Shown: positions 1 to 11,144 of the stretch, piece by piece | Position numbering within the stretch: the first letter of the stretch is position 1 | How the letters are laid out: every line of letters starts with the position of its first letter | Origin: Herbaspirillum aquaticum | Lineage (GTDB): Bacteria; Pseudomonadota; Gammaproteobacteria; Burkholderiales; Burkholderiaceae_D | Length of the DNA: 64,000 bases | Direction: 5' to 3' | Assembly (NCBI RefSeq): GCF_002213425.1 | Contig: NZ_NJGV01000005.1 | Coordinates: 1 to 64,000, forward strand | Program-made: the position numbers and the translations under genes | Notes under the pieces: generated by a model | What the model was told of the DNA's origin: nothing | Database searches by the model: none | The model's input: only the letters and a program-made list of their open reading frames with translations

Positions 1-34
1 GCTCGCTGTCATGAGCAGGATTGTGGTCTAAACA

Positions 35-90
35 TGGGTCAACTTAGGATGCAAATTTCCGGGGAAAGTGGGTCAGTTTTTAGTGCAATT
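35..90. repeat. Possible terminal repeats of an IS21-family element (element lies left of the window)
   Basis: Two imperfect copies of a motif of about 22 nt lie 34 bp apart: TGGGTCAacttaggATGCAA at 35-54 and TGGGTCAgtttttaGTGCAA at 69-88. Multiple end repeats that start TGGGTCA and contain a TGCAA core are typical of IS21-family termini, as I remember them. No transposase gene is visible, so the element body would lie upstream of position 1. The surrounding 200 bases are clearly AT-richer than the rest of the window. It could also be a decayed remnant or unrelated repeats. Confidence 0.45.
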
Positions 91-218
91 CAACATATAG
101 GCCTCTTTGTTTCACCAGTCCCCAATCAGCTTGTCCTGATGTTGGGTTTACTGTGCCAAAACATTCCTAAAATAATGGCGGCCTAAAATCTTCAAGTTAT
201 TGATTTTAAGGGTTTTTT

Positions 219-305
219 TGGTGCGAGGAGGGGGACTCGAACCCCCACACCATTGCTGGCGTCAGGACCTAAACCTGGTGCGTCTACCAATTTCGCCATC
301 CTCGC
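219..305 (-). tRNA. tRNA-Leu (anticodon UAG)
   Basis: Read on the minus strand, the acceptor arm GCGAGGA pairs with TCCTCGC, followed by discriminator A and an encoded CCA (219-221). The D-arm contains AAATTGGTAGACGC, the anticodon loop is TTTAGGT (anticodon TAG) and the T-loop contains GGTTCGAGTC. A long variable arm (GACGCCAGCAATGGTGT region) marks a class II tRNA, and the body closely resembles bacterial tRNA-Leu(UAG). The outermost anticodon-stem pair is a C/A mismatch. Confidence 0.95.
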
Positions 306-509
306 TGAAGGTGTCGGGCACCGGTGCGATAGCAGTCTGGCAGCGGGTGCGCCGCAGACCTGCCGCTACCGATGCAGGTAGCAATTCGTCAAAGCGCGCC
401 ATTGTACTGCAAGGTGTTGTCACTGTGGGCGTTTTTCTGTGGGGACATTTTCTCGTCGCCGCCCATCGGTAGTACCATGCCGCCTGTCTTATTACCGGGC
501 AGGATTCCC

Positions 510-704
510 ATGACACGTTATCGTCACTACAAGGGCGGCATTTATGAATATATCGACGAGGCCATCCTCGAGGCCGACCTGACTCCCATGATCGTCTACC
601 GCGCCGCCGATGGCCGGCTCTGGCTGCGTCCACGCACGGCCTTCTTCGAGATGGTGGACGTCGAGGGCAGGCAGGTGCCGCGTTTCGAGAAGATCGAAGA
701 CTGA
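510..704 (+). CDS. DUF1653 family protein
   Basis: This 64-residue protein begins MTRYRHYKGGIYEYIDEA and ends with a PRFEKI-type tail. The pattern YRHYKGG...VYRA...LWLRP...FFE..V.G..VPRF is the signature of the small DUF1653 family, whose function is unknown. I chose the internal ATG at 510 because family members start just before YxHYKGG; the longer open frame upstream has no such similarity. It stands alone between a tRNA-Leu on the other strand and a CreA-like gene. Family assignment is strong; no function is claimed. Confidence 0.85.
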   Translation: MTRYRHYKGGIYEYIDEAILEADLTPMIVYRAADGRLWLRPRTAFFEMVDVEGRQVPRFEKIED

Positions 705-841
705 CGCTGCTTGCTCCCCGTCGACGTCGCCGTCCCACCGCGGCGGCACAGCGCTCAAGCTGAACAATGCCTGCGTACGGCGGTCTATCGCACTGTTGTC
801 TGTCTTTTTCTCTGTTTGATTCACTTTATCCGGGCATCCTC

Positions 842-1339
842 ATGAACCATCAAGCACGCGCCCTGGTTGGCGCGATGTTCTCCTTCTTCGCAATCGCCGC
901 CGCTGTTCCACATGCCGCCTCGGCCGAAGAGCTGGCCGATGTCAGCACGGCCTTCCGCTGGCTCGGCAAGAACGACCGCGTGGTCATCGAAGCCTATGAT
1001 GATCCCAAGGTGGTCGGCGTGACCTGTTACGTCTCGCGCGCCCGCACCGGCGGCGTGAAAGGCACGGTTGGCCTGGCCGAGGACAAGTCCGAAGCCTCCA
1101 TCGCCTGCCGCCAGGTGGCACCGACCCTGCAATTCCAGGACAAGCTGCCGGTCCAGGAAGATGTCTTCAGCGAGCGCATGTCGATTCTGTTCAAGCGCCT
1201 GCACGTGGTGCGCGTGGTCGATACCAAGCGCAATACGCTGGTCTACCTGACCTATTCCGACAAGCTCATCGATGGCAGCCCAATGAACGCGGTGACCGCC
1301 GTGCCGGTGGCACCTTCCACGCCGATTCCGGTGAAATGA
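842..1339 (+). CDS. creA: CreA-like periplasmic protein
   Basis: The 165-residue protein has an N-terminal signal peptide (hydrophobic residues about 8-25, ending in an A-S-A type cleavage site before EELADVSTAF). The mature part carries the features of the CreA family: F.W.G..D.V.IEAYDDPKV.GVTCYVSRA.TGG, then ACRQV and VYL.YSDK.IDGSP.NA. Family members are around 155-170 residues, so this one is full length. The molecular function of CreA is not known; despite the name it is not the CreBC response regulator. The upstream ATG at 767 would bury the signal peptide behind 25 residues, so the start at 842 is preferred. No operon partner is evident; the trigger factor gene starts 283 nt downstream. 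Confidence 0.85.
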   Translation: MNHQARALVGAMFSFFAIAAAVPHAASAEELADVSTAFRWLGKNDRVVIEAYDDPKVVGVTCYVSRARTGGVKGTVGLAEDKSEASIACRQVAPTLQFQDKLPVQEDVFSERMSILFKRLHVVRVVDTKRNTLVYLTYSDKLIDGSPMNAVTAVPVAPSTPIPVK

Positions 1340-1622
1340 GGGAAATTCTCTAAATTCTTTACGCCGGACTTTGCCGGCAGGCAATCCATCAGCGGCGGTA
1401 GCGCGTTGGCGGGCCGCGCCGGGGCTGGTCCTGCGGGCTTTGGAGGGGATTTGCCGCTCTTTGCAGCGTGGCAAGCCCATTTTTGGACTATCGGCGCTTT
1501 TTGCGTATAAAATAGCGAGCTTTAGCGCGGCCGGGCAGGGCGCTTTTCGTCTGCAGTCTGATGATTGGGATGGAAGACAGCATGCTCCGGCTTACGGAAT
1601 TCTTAACATTTGGACGATTTAA

Positions 1623-2972
1623 ATGGCAACTGCAGTCGAAACCCTGAGCAAACTCGAACGTCGTATGACCCTGTCTTTCCCGCTGGCCGATGTTCAGGCT
1701 GAAGTGGAAAAGCGCCTGAAGGTGCGCGCCCGTACCGCCAAGGCACCGGGTTTCCGTCCGGGTAAAGTGCCGATGAAGATGGTTGCCGCCCAGTTCGGCT
1801 ACCAGGTCGAAACCGAAGTCCTGAACGACAAGGTCGGCCGCGCATTCAACGACGCCGCTGTCGAAAACAACCTGCGCGTGGCTGGTTTCCCCCGCATCGA
1901 ACCCAAGACCAGCGAAGAAGCCGGTGAAGGCAAGCTGGCCTTCGACGCCACCTTCGAAGTCTATCCGGAAGTCACCCTGGGCGACCTGTCCGGCGCTGAA
2001 GTCGAGAAGACCACCGCAGCCGTCTCCGACGCCGAAATCGACAAGACCATCGACATCCTGCGCAAGCAGCGCGTGCACTACCACGTCAAGGGCGAGCAAG
2101 GCGCGCACGGCGACGGCGGTGCCGACCAATCGGCCCAGAACGGCGACCGCGTGACCGTGGACTTCGTCGGCAAGATCGACGGCGTCGAATTCCAAGGCGG
2201 CAAGGCCGATGCCTTCCCGTTCGTGCTGGGCGAAGGCCGCATGCTGCCGGAATTCGAAGCAGCGACCATCGGCCTGAAGGTCGGCGAGTCGAAGTCCTTC
2301 CCGCTGGCTTTCCCTGAGGACTATCACGGCAAGGACGTGGCCGGCAAGACCGCTGAATTCACCATCACCGTCAAGAAGATCGAATGGGCCCACATGCCTG
2401 AAGTCGATGCAGTCTTCGCCCAATCCCTGGGCATCGAAGACGGCGACCTGACCAAGATGCGCGAAGACATCAAGAAGAACCTGGAGCGCGAAGTCACCGC
2501 CCGCACCAAGGCCAAGACCAAGGACAGCGTCATGAACGCCCTGATCAAGGCGTCGGAACTGGAAGTGCCCAAGGCCCTGATCGATCAGGACGTCGAGCGC
2601 CTGTCCGAAATGGCCCGTCAGGACATGGCCCAGCGCGGCATGGACCCGAAGGTCATGCAACTGCCCAAGGAACTGTTCACCGCCCAGGCCGAGCGCCGCG
2701 TGCGCCTGGGTCTGATCCTGGCTGAAGTGGTCAAGCAGAACAAGCTGGAAGCCACCGAAGAACAGGTCAAGGCGCAGATCGAAGATTTCGCCCAGAGCTA
2801 CGAAGATCCGCAACAAGTGCTGAAGTACTACTTCTCCGACCGTCGCCGCCTGGCTGAAGTCGAAGCTCTTGTTTTGGAAGAAAACGTCGTCAACTACGTT
2901 CTCGGCAAGGCCAAGGTCTCGGAAAAGCCGGTTTCGTTCGACGAACTGATGGGTAATCAGGCGCAAGCGTAA
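1623..2972 (+). CDS. tig: Trigger factor, ribosome-associated chaperone and prolyl isomerase
   Basis: The 449-residue protein binds the ribosomal exit tunnel and shields nascent chains. The N-terminal domain (residues about 1-115) carries the ribosome-docking signature [17 protein letters not shown]-type isomerase domain follows ([18 protein letters not shown] to [10 protein letters not shown], residues about 175-258), then a helical C-terminal substrate cradle. Length fits the family. A glycine/aspartate-rich stretch ([10 protein letters not shown]) precedes the FKBP domain, longer than I recall for the E. coli protein. It is the first gene of the conserved tig-clpP-clpX-lon block, ending 51 nt before clpP. 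Confidence 0.97.
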   Translation: MATAVETLSKLERRMTLSFPLADVQAEVEKRLKVRARTAKAPGFRPGKVPMKMVAAQFGYQVETEVLNDKVGRAFNDAAVENNLRVAGFPRIEPKTSEEAGEGKLAFDATFEVYPEVTLGDLSGAEVEKTTAAVSDAEIDKTIDILRKQRVHYHVKGEQGAHGDGGADQSAQNGDRVTVDFVGKIDGVEFQGGKADAFPFVLGEGRMLPEFEAATIGLKVGESKSFPLAFPEDYHGKDVAGKTAEFTITVKKIEWAHMPEVDAVFAQSLGIEDGDLTKMREDIKKNLEREVTARTKAKTKDSVMNALIKASELEVPKALIDQDVERLSEMARQDMAQRGMDPKVMQLPKELFTAQAERRVRLGLILAEVVKQNKLEATEEQVKAQIEDFAQSYEDPQQVLKYYFSDRRRLAEVEALVLEENVVNYVLGKAKVSEKPVSFDELMGNQAQA

Positions 2973-3023
2973 TCCGGTTTTCTCTAGTAGTATCAGAAAA
3001 CTCTTACGCTTAAGGATGCATAC

Positions 3024-3650
3024 ATGACAGGTCTGATGAAGCAATCTGCACTGGATACGCAAATGCTCGGCATGGTGCCGATGGTGATCGAACAGAGTGG
3101 TCGTGGCGAACGTGCTTACGACATCTATTCGCGCCTGCTGAAGGAACGCATCATTTTCCTGGTCGGACCGGTCAATGATGCGATGGCCAACCTGATCGTG
3201 GCCCAGCTGCTGTTCCTGGAAAGCGAAAACCCGGACAAGGACATTTCCCTGTACATCAATTCGCCTGGCGGTTCGGTCTCGGCCGGCATGGCGATCTTCG
3301 ACACGATGCAATTCATCAAGCCGCAAGTGTCGACGCTGTGCACGGGTCTGGCCGCGTCCATGGGGGCTTTCCTGCTGGCTGCCGGCGCCAAGGGCAAGCG
3401 TTTCTCGCTGCCGAACTCGCGCATCATGATTCACCAGCCCCTGGGCGGCGCCCAGGGCCAGGCATCGGATATCGAGATCCAGGCACGTGAAATCCTGTAC
3501 CTGCGTGAACGCCTGAACACCATCCTCGCTGAAAAGACCGGCCGTAGCGTCGAGCAGATCAGCAAGGACACCGATCGCGACAATTTCATGTCGGCCGAGG
3601 CCGCCGCGGAATATGGCCTGATCGACCAGGTGCTGACCCAGCGCGCTTGA
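3024..3650 (+). CDS. clpP: ATP-dependent Clp protease proteolytic subunit ClpP
   Basis: The 208-residue serine peptidase forms the tetradecameric chamber used by ClpX. The catalytic serine lies in [11 protein letters not shown], the histidine in [11 protein letters not shown] and the aspartate in [13 protein letters not shown]. The substrate-groove strand SPGGSVSAG is also present. The N-terminal [21 protein letters not shown] probably contains a short propeptide. It starts 51 nt after tig, and a strong intrinsic terminator follows 35 nt after its stop, so tig-clpP can end there while clpX has its own promoter. Confidence 0.97.
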   Translation: MTGLMKQSALDTQMLGMVPMVIEQSGRGERAYDIYSRLLKERIIFLVGPVNDAMANLIVAQLLFLESENPDKDISLYINSPGGSVSAGMAIFDTMQFIKPQVSTLCTGLAASMGAFLLAAGAKGKRFSLPNSRIMIHQPLGGAQGQASDIEIQAREILYLRERLNTILAEKTGRSVEQISKDTDRDNFMSAEAAAEYGLIDQVLTQRA

Positions 3651-3684
3651 GTTTGCGTCATCGCATTGGCGACCATCCAACGCG

Positions 3685-3724
3685 AAAAAATGCCCGAACG
3701 TAATACGGTTCGGGCATTTTTTTT
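3685..3724 (+). terminator. Rho-independent terminator after clpP
   Basis: The inverted repeat AAAATGCCCGAAC / GTTCGGGCATTTT closes a 7-nt loop and runs into eight T residues. The stem is perfect. It separates tig-clpP from clpX. Confidence 0.93.
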
Positions 3725-3774
3725 GGCCAAATTTTGACGAAATTGGCACAGAGCGGCTTTTTGGGTTCTGTTTG

Positions 3775-3803
3775 CTTGATAAATGGCACCTGGGCTGACA
3801 TAT
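3775..3803 (+). promoter_or_regulatory. Possible heat-shock (sigma-32-like) promoter of clpX
   Basis: CTTGATA, 15 nt, then GACATAT resembles the sigma-32 consensus CTTGAAA-N11-16-CCCATNT (6 of 7 and 5 of 7 by my alignment). It lies between the clpP terminator and clpX, where a separate promoter is needed, about 113 nt before the start codon. An alternative sigma-70 reading is TTGATA-N19-TATAAC with poor spacing. Assignment is by eye only. Confidence 0.38.
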
Positions 3804-3916
3804 AACGGTCATACGGCAGTCCTGTGAAGCAATTTGGGACATCAAAAATGACCAAGCCGTGACGAATCCGGATTTCGCGGGTATGATCGGGTCGTAACTT
3901 TTACTCTAGTAGCTCT

Positions 3917-5182
3917 ATGTCCGAGAAAAAATCTTCCAGCGGCGAAAAACTGCTTTACTGCTCCTTCTGCGGCAAAAGCCAGCATGAAGTGAAGAAGCTC
4001 ATCGCCGGTCCTTCGGTCTTCATCTGCGACGAATGCATCGATCTGTGCAACGACATCATCCGTGATGAAGCCGCCAGCGTGGAGAGCGTTACCGGCACCA
4101 AGTCGGATCTGCCGACCCCGCAGGAAATCACCGACCTGCTGGACCAGTACGTGATCGGACAGGCTACCGCCAAGCGCATCCTGTCGGTGGCGGTCTACAA
4201 CCACTACAAGCGCTTGAAGCACCTCGGCAAGAAGGATGACGTCGAACTGGCCAAGAGCAACATCCTGCTGGTCGGCCCCACCGGCTCCGGCAAGACGCTG
4301 CTGGCACAGACCCTGGCGCGCATGCTCAACGTCCCGTTCGTGATCGCGGATGCGACCACCCTGACCGAAGCCGGCTATGTCGGCGAGGACGTCGAGAACA
4401 TCATCCAGAAGCTGCTGCAAAACTGCAATTACGAAGTCGAGAAAGCCCAGAAGGGCATCGTCTACATCGACGAGATCGACAAGATTTCGCGCAAGTCGGA
4501 CAACCCCTCCATCACCCGCGACGTCTCCGGTGAAGGCGTGCAGCAGGCCCTCCTGAAGCTGATCGAAGGCACCATGGCTTCGGTGCCTCCGCAGGGTGGC
4601 CGCAAGCATCCGAACCAGGACTTCGTGCAGATCGACACGACCAACATCATGTTCATCTGCGGCGGCGCCTTCGATGGCCTGGCCAAGATCATTTCCGACC
4701 GTTCCGAGAAGAGCGGCATCGGTTTCTCGGCCAGCGTCAAGAGCCAGACCCAGAAGAGCAATTCGGAAGTGCTGTTGAATGCCGAGCCGGAAGATCTGGT
4801 CAAGTTCGGCCTGATCCCGGAACTGGTCGGCCGTCTGCCGGTGATCGCCACCTTGAACGAGCTGGATGAGGAAGCCCTGATCCAGATCCTGGTCGAGCCC
4901 AAGAATGCGCTCATCAAGCAATATGCCAAGCTGTTGCAGATGGAAGGCGCCGAGCTGGAAATCCGTCCGGCCGCCATGCATGCCATCGCCAAGAAGGCCC
5001 TGGCGCGCAAGACCGGCGCACGTGGCTTGCGGTCCATCCTTGAGCACGCCCTGCTGGATGTGATGTATGAACTTCCGAGCGAGCAGAACGTGGCCAAGGT
5101 GGTGGTCGACGAAAACACCATCACCAACGGCGCCAAGCCGCTGTTGATCTATCACGACCAGCCGAAGGTGTCGGGTGGTTGA
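3917..5182 (+). CDS. clpX: ClpX, AAA+ unfoldase subunit of ClpXP
   Basis: The 421-residue protein recognises tagged or misfolded proteins and threads them into ClpP. The N-terminal zinc-binding domain shows paired CxxC motifs (CSFC at residues 14-17, CDEC at 37-40). The AAA+ core has Walker [11 protein letters not shown], pore loop GYVGEDVE, Walker B IVYIDEID, and sensor/arginine region [15 protein letters not shown]. The ClpP-contacting IGF loop is visible in [10 protein letters not shown]. Length and order match the family. It lies in the universal clpP-clpX-lon order, 266 nt after clpP with a terminator and a candidate heat-shock promoter between. Confidence 0.97.
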   Translation: MSEKKSSSGEKLLYCSFCGKSQHEVKKLIAGPSVFICDECIDLCNDIIRDEAASVESVTGTKSDLPTPQEITDLLDQYVIGQATAKRILSVAVYNHYKRLKHLGKKDDVELAKSNILLVGPTGSGKTLLAQTLARMLNVPFVIADATTLTEAGYVGEDVENIIQKLLQNCNYEVEKAQKGIVYIDEIDKISRKSDNPSITRDVSGEGVQQALLKLIEGTMASVPPQGGRKHPNQDFVQIDTTNIMFICGGAFDGLAKIISDRSEKSGIGFSASVKSQTQKSNSEVLLNAEPEDLVKFGLIPELVGRLPVIATLNELDEEALIQILVEPKNALIKQYAKLLQMEGAELEIRPAAMHAIAKKALARKTGARGLRSILEHALLDVMYELPSEQNVAKVVVDENTITNGAKPLLIYHDQPKVSGG

Positions 5183-5229
5183 TTGTCCCGGCAGGTGAAG
5201 TAAACAGTAAAGAGTAAAGAGCAGGAAAA

Positions 5230-5253
5230 GGAAGGCCTCATCCGGGGCCTTCC
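5230..5253 (+). other. Stable hairpin downstream of clpX
   Basis: GGAAGGCC and GGCCTTCC form an 8-bp perfect stem around an 8-nt loop. No T-run follows, so it is more likely an mRNA 3'-end stabiliser or weak terminator than a full intrinsic terminator. Confidence 0.45.
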
Positions 5254-5331
5254 GGTAGCAAGAAGCCACCACGAAGTCCGGTCACCGCAAACACGGTAAA
5301 ATAAACCGGCGCACATTACTGGCTTCCATCG

Positions 5332-5369
5332 AAAAGCCACCCGGAGCTAGCTTCGCGTGTGGCTTTTTT
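5332..5369 (+). terminator. Probable intrinsic terminator between clpX and lon
   Basis: AAAAGCCAC pairs with GTGGCTTTT around an 18-nt loop, followed by further T residues and a second T-rich stretch. The loop contains the palindrome GCTAGC. The large loop lowers efficiency, so some read-through into lon is possible. Confidence 0.65.
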
Positions 5370-5479
5370 ATTTTGTTGCGATCATGACAACGCGCAGCTG
5401 GTGAATATTTATTCCGCCGGACTTGTGTTTTGGTCACTCGTGCCAACATCATTCACAGTACTTATTGATAAGGCCCGCC

Positions 5480-7888
<2,409 letters not shown>

Positions 7889-7913
7889 TCCGGCGGGAGT
7901 CTTCCGCCTTGAA

Positions 7914-7940
7914 AGGCGCCTCAGTTGAGGCGCCTTTTTT
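7914..7940 (+). terminator. Rho-independent terminator of lon
   Basis: AGGCGCCTCA and TGAGGCGCCT form a perfect 10-bp stem with a 2-nt centre, followed by T5, 25 nt after the lon stop codon. Confidence 0.93.
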
Positions 7941-8023
7941 ATGTGCCAAAAGGATTCATGTATCGGCTCATGGGAATGAGCTTGAAAATCTCACTGAAAA
8001 TCGCATCAAGCCTGCAGCTTGGC

Positions 8024-8053
8024 TTGACAGGGCTCTGGACGGGCTTGTTTAAT
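8024..8053 (+). promoter_or_regulatory. Probable sigma-70 promoter of hupB
   Basis: A perfect -35 box TTGACA is separated by 18 nt from TTTAAT, which differs from the -10 consensus at one base. Transcription would begin near 8060, giving an hupB leader of about 110 nt. It lies downstream of the lon terminator, where hupB needs its own promoter. Confidence 0.6.
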
Positions 8054-8173
8054 AGCCGCTGCGGAAAATTTCCGTCAGGCAAGCGATGGTGTGGAGGGCT
8101 CTGTCGCGATGTGTTGGAGCCGAGGCACCGTCGTTTGAAATCAAACAACCAGAAACTTGTTCGAGGGGCGTAA

Positions 8174-8446
8174 GTGAATAAAGGCGAACTGATTGAGCAC
8201 ATTGCCGGCGAGGCCGACATCTCCAAGGCAGCAGCGGGACGTGCGATAGACGCATTCATTGGTGCAGTGAAGAACACGCTGAAGAAGAACGGCACGGTCA
8301 CCCTGGTAGGTTTCGGGACCTTCGCCGTGGGCAAGCGCGCTGCGCGGACGGGCCGCAATCCGCAGACGGGGGCTGCCCTGAAGATCAAGGCATCGAAGGT
8401 TCCTAAATTTAAAGCTGGCAAAGCTTTAAAAGATGCTATAAAATAA
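8174..8446 (+). CDS. hupB: DNA-binding protein HU-beta
   Basis: The 90-residue histone-like protein dimerises and bends DNA without strong sequence preference. It has the standard HU fold: N-terminal helices [20 protein letters not shown], the [13 protein letters not shown] strand pair, and the DNA-embracing arm RTGRNPQTG ahead of the conserved [16 protein letters not shown]-terminus. Translation starts at GTG, preceded by GAGGGGCG at a suitable distance. The position after lon is the usual hupB location in proteobacteria. Two tRNA genes follow within about 150 nt. Confidence 0.97.
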   Translation: MNKGELIEHIAGEADISKAAAGRAIDAFIGAVKNTLKKNGTVTLVGFGTFAVGKRAARTGRNPQTGAALKIKASKVPKFKAGKALKDAIK

Positions 8447-8496
8447 TGTTCTTTCGTTGCTGAGGTAACAAAGCAACGAGACTGTCAAGTTTGCCG

Positions 8497-8572
8497 GGGC
8501 GCTTAGCTCAGTTGGTAGAGCGGAGCCCTTACAAGGCTTAGGTCGGGAGTTCGAGCCTCTCAGCGCCCACCA
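8497..8572 (+). tRNA. tRNA-Val (anticodon UAC)
   Basis: The acceptor stem is GGGCGCT/AGCGCCC with discriminator A and an encoded CCA. The D-arm is AGCTCAGTTGGTAGAGC, the anticodon loop CTTACAA gives anticodon TAC (8530-8532), and the T-arm is GGGAGTTCGAGCCTCTC. Length is 76 nt. Confidence 0.97.
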
Positions 8573-8597
8573 GCATCTTGCAGTCGGCACCAGTTTA

Positions 8598-8674
8598 GGA
8601 GCGGTAGTTCAGTTGGTTAGAATACCGGCCTGTCACGCCGGGGGTCGCGGGTTCGAGCCCCGTCCGCTCCGCCA
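8598..8674 (+). tRNA. tRNA-Asp (anticodon GUC)
   Basis: The acceptor stem is GGAGCGG/CCGCTCC with discriminator G and an encoded CCA. The D-loop contains AGTTGGTTAGAA, the anticodon loop CTGTCAC gives GTC (8632-8634), and the T-arm is GCGGGTTCGAGCCCCGT. Length is 77 nt. It follows tRNA-Val after 25 nt, so the two are probably co-transcribed. Its 3' end is partly duplicated 166 bp downstream. Confidence 0.97.
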
Positions 8675-8677
8675 AAT

Positions 8678-8710
8678 AAAACGCCTCATTCGAAAGAATG
8701 AGGCGTTTTT
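8678..8710 (+). terminator. Rho-independent terminator of the tRNA-Val/tRNA-Asp unit
   Basis: AAAACGCCTCATTC and GAATGAGGCGTTTT form a perfect 14-bp stem around the tetraloop GAAA, ending in T5 and a further GTTTTT. Confidence 0.93.
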
Positions 8711-8799
8711 GTTTTTGCGAAGCAAAAACCTGCGGAGTGGAGGGAGCCGCCTGCGCGGCTCCCGGCTGGGCGAGAAGGGAATCGCTTGCAAGCGATTCC
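8711..8799. repeat. Cluster of three palindromes between the two copies of the tRNA-Asp 3' end
   Basis: Three separate inverted repeats sit in less than 90 bp: GTTTTTGC/GCAAAAAC with a 3-nt loop (8711-8729); GGGAGCCGC/GCGGCTCCC with a 4-nt loop (8742-8763); and a perfect 22-bp palindrome whose left half is GGAATCGCTTG (8778-8799). None has a terminator T-run. They lie inside the 166-bp interval bounded by duplicated tRNA 3' ends, so they may be remains of an integrated element or REP-like intergenic repeats. Confidence 0.6.
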
Positions 8800-8820
8800 G
8801 CGGCCTGCGCTTGTGTAGGA

Positions 8821-8883
8821 GAGCCCCGTCCGCTCCGCCAAATAAAACGCCTCGTTCGTAAGAACGGGGCGTTTTTGTTTTTG
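8821..8883 (+). repeat. Partial duplication of tRNA-Asp 3' end plus terminator (att-like scar)
   Basis: Positions 8821-8853 repeat 8655-8687 exactly over 33 bp: the T-loop end, acceptor strand, CCA and the first arm of the terminator. The similarity continues into a diverged but still folded terminator (8844-8875, tetraloop GTAA, compensated CGTTC/GAACG stem) and GTTTTTGTTTTTGC. The tRNA body is absent in the second copy. Direct repeats of a tRNA 3' end are what site-specific integration leaves behind; a terminator duplication by other means is the alternative. Confidence 0.7.
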
Positions 8884-9264
8884 CAGATGAATTTTCTCTC
8901 ACTCGCCGCATGAATCCGATCTGAGAAAATTACGCCACACGTATCAAATAAATGTGAGTTTCAAGTACTTTTCCACATGGAAATGTTTACACTGGTCTCG
9001 AATTTGCAGTTTCTGAAAAAACAGGAGACCGGCACAGCCGGGGCAGACAATGTTTTTGAGGGAACCCGGCCCGCTGCATGCGAGCCGAGGAAGAAGGGCA
9101 AGAGCCGCTCCCCAAAGATGTGAAGAGAACCCACGAAACGCATTGCGGATTCGCAAAGTGGTGCAGTGTCATGGGCAAGCAGGGCAATGAGTGACGGCGC
9201 GGGGCAGCGTCGTCCGGCCAGGGCCTGCACGTGGACATCAAATGGGATCAACAAGGGGGTAGCG
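8884..9264. other. Intergenic region upstream of the chemoreceptor gene
   Basis: About 380 nt without a convincing coding region. The first part (8920-9010) is AT-rich and could hold the promoter of the downstream chemoreceptor. I could not place a clear sigma-70 or flagellar sigma-28 promoter. Short open frames across it lack starts and codon bias typical of the window. Confidence 0.4.
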
Positions 9265-10908
9265 ATGAAGCTCGCCAATTTCAATATCGGCGTCCGCCTG
9301 GGCGCCGCGTTTGCAGTAGTTTTGCTGCTGATCGTGGTCACGGCCATGGTGGGCATCAGGAACCAGGCTTCCAACAATGCTGAAATCAACAGCATCGTCA
9401 ACGAGAAATACCAGCTCATCGCCTTGAGCAACCAGATCAAGAACAATGGCTACAAGGCCAATGCATTGCTGTCCAACATCTTGCTGGCGACCGCGCCCGA
9501 GGCCTCGGCGAAGTACATGGATGACTACGCCGGCCTGCGCAAGGCCAACACCGAGGCTTACCAGAAGCTGGAAGGCATGCTCGATTCCGACAAGACCAAG
9601 TCGCTCTACGCCGAACAGACCACCGCCCGCTCGGCCTACGGTGTGGCCGTGCGCAAGTTCTTCGAACTGATGAAGAGTGGCGAGCGGACCGAGGCGACCA
9701 CGCTCTACCAGGGCGACATGTCACGCCTGCAGGTGGAGTACTTCGTCATGGTCGACAAGATGGTCAATTCGCTGGCACAGGAAATGGTGGAAGACTCACA
9801 CCAGGTCGCCGTGGATGGACAACTGGCCGTGATCCAGATGATCGTGCTGGCAGGCGTAGCCGTGGTGCTGGCGTCGGTCATCGGCGTGCTCATCACGCGC
9901 TCCATCACCGCTCCGGTGCGCCACGCGGTGGTGCTGGCCGAGGCCGTGGCGCAGGGCGACCTGTCGTATCGCCTCAATGCCGCCGGCAAGGATGAGATCA
10001 GCCGACTGCTGCAGGCACTGCAGCACATGAGCGATAACCTGCATGACACCGTCTCCAACGTGCGCAATGGCACCTCCGCCATTGATATGGCCGCGCGTGA
10101 GCTGGCGCAGGGCAACCTGAGCCTGTCTGACCGCACCGAACAGCAAGCCAGTTCGCTGGAAGAAACCGCCTCGGCCATGGAGCAGCTCACCTCGGCTGTG
10201 CGCCAGAACGCCGACAATGCGCGTCAAGCCAGCGAACTGGCCGTCTCGGCCTCGGATGTGGCCGTGCGCGGCGGGGCCTCGGTGGAGCAGGTGGTCAACA
10301 TCATGACGGCCATCAGCACCTCCTCCGGCAAGATCGCCGACATCATCACGGTCATCGATGGCATCGCCTTCCAGACCAACCTGCTGGCGCTGAACGCGGC
10401 CGTTGAAGCGGCGCGCGCCGGCGAGCACGGACGTGGTTTTGCGGTAGTGGCCAGCGAAGTGCGCGGCCTGGCCCAGCGCAGTGCAGTGGCAGCCAAGGAA
10501 ATCAAATCGCTCATCGAGGGCTCGGTCGGCCATGTGAAGGCCGGCAGCGCCATCGTCGAACAGACCGTCTCCACCATCGACGAAGTCATCGCCAGCATCA
10601 AGCATGCCACTGACCTCATCACCGATATCAGCGCCTCCAGCAAGGAGCAGAGCGAGGGCATCGAGCAGATCAACCAGGCCATCAGCCAGATGGACCAGAT
10701 GACCCAGGAAAATTCGGCCCTGGTGGAACAGAACGCGGCCGCCTCCCAGGCCTTGCAATCGCAGGCCGAGCAGCTGTCGGCGCTGATGGGCCGCTTCCGC
10801 CTCAGCGAGTTGCTGGCCAACGGCGCTGCCGGCGGCTACGCCACTTCCCCGCGCAACGGTCCGCGCGAAAAGATCATCCAGCCCGAGCTGTCCCTGATCC
10901 AGGGCTGA
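9265..10908 (+). CDS. Methyl-accepting chemotaxis protein
   Basis: The 547-residue inner-membrane chemoreceptor has TM1 (residues about 11-31, [19 protein letters not shown]), a periplasmic four-helix-bundle-type domain of about 155 residues, and TM2 (about 190-212, [20 protein letters not shown]). A HAMP linker (about 213-266) follows, then a signalling coiled coil. The hairpin tip carries the canonical [20 protein letters not shown] and [18 protein letters not shown]. No C-terminal NWETF-type receptor-tethering peptide is present. Start at 9265 is supported by AAGGGGG 9 nt upstream; the longer frame adds a non-hydrophobic extension. The ligand cannot be told from sequence. No che genes are adjacent, so this is an orphan receptor. 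Confidence 0.93.
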   Translation: MKLANFNIGVRLGAAFAVVLLLIVVTAMVGIRNQASNNAEINSIVNEKYQLIALSNQIKNNGYKANALLSNILLATAPEASAKYMDDYAGLRKANTEAYQKLEGMLDSDKTKSLYAEQTTARSAYGVAVRKFFELMKSGERTEATTLYQGDMSRLQVEYFVMVDKMVNSLAQEMVEDSHQVAVDGQLAVIQMIVLAGVAVVLASVIGVLITRSITAPVRHAVVLAEAVAQGDLSYRLNAAGKDEISRLLQALQHMSDNLHDTVSNVRNGTSAIDMAARELAQGNLSLSDRTEQQASSLEETASAMEQLTSAVRQNADNARQASELAVSASDVAVRGGASVEQVVNIMTAISTSSGKIADIITVIDGIAFQTNLLALNAAVEAARAGEHGRGFAVVASEVRGLAQRSAVAAKEIKSLIEGSVGHVKAGSAIVEQTVSTIDEVIASIKHATDLITDISASSKEQSEGIEQINQAISQMDQMTQENSALVEQNAAASQALQSQAEQLSALMGRFRLSELLANGAAGGYATSPRNGPREKIIQPELSLIQG

Positions 10909-11144
10909 GGCTTCCCCCGGGCGGCGTGCCTGCCGCCTGACCCCGTATCTGCGAGGAGACCGCGCCCGCTGCATCACTGTGGGCGCGACAACAACAAAGT
11001 GTCCCCCTGCAAGCTGCTGCCGCACCAGGCCGGAAAAGGCCTGGCAGCCGGCTGGCAGGAGCGGACACGTCCGTTGCGTGCGTCGCTGCTGCTGCAGGGC
11101 GCTGCGCGCTGCACCGTCCCCGTCCTTGCCCAGAAAGGTTACTC

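Noticed and set aside
1488-3845. A 785-codon open frame on the minus strand opposite tig and clpP
   Set aside because: It mirrors two certain genes, has His/Leu/Asp-rich composition typical of antisense frames in GC-rich DNA, and no domain.
8613-8911. Open frames across tRNA-Asp and the duplicated region
   Set aside because: They run through a tRNA, terminators and palindromes, and have no start signal.
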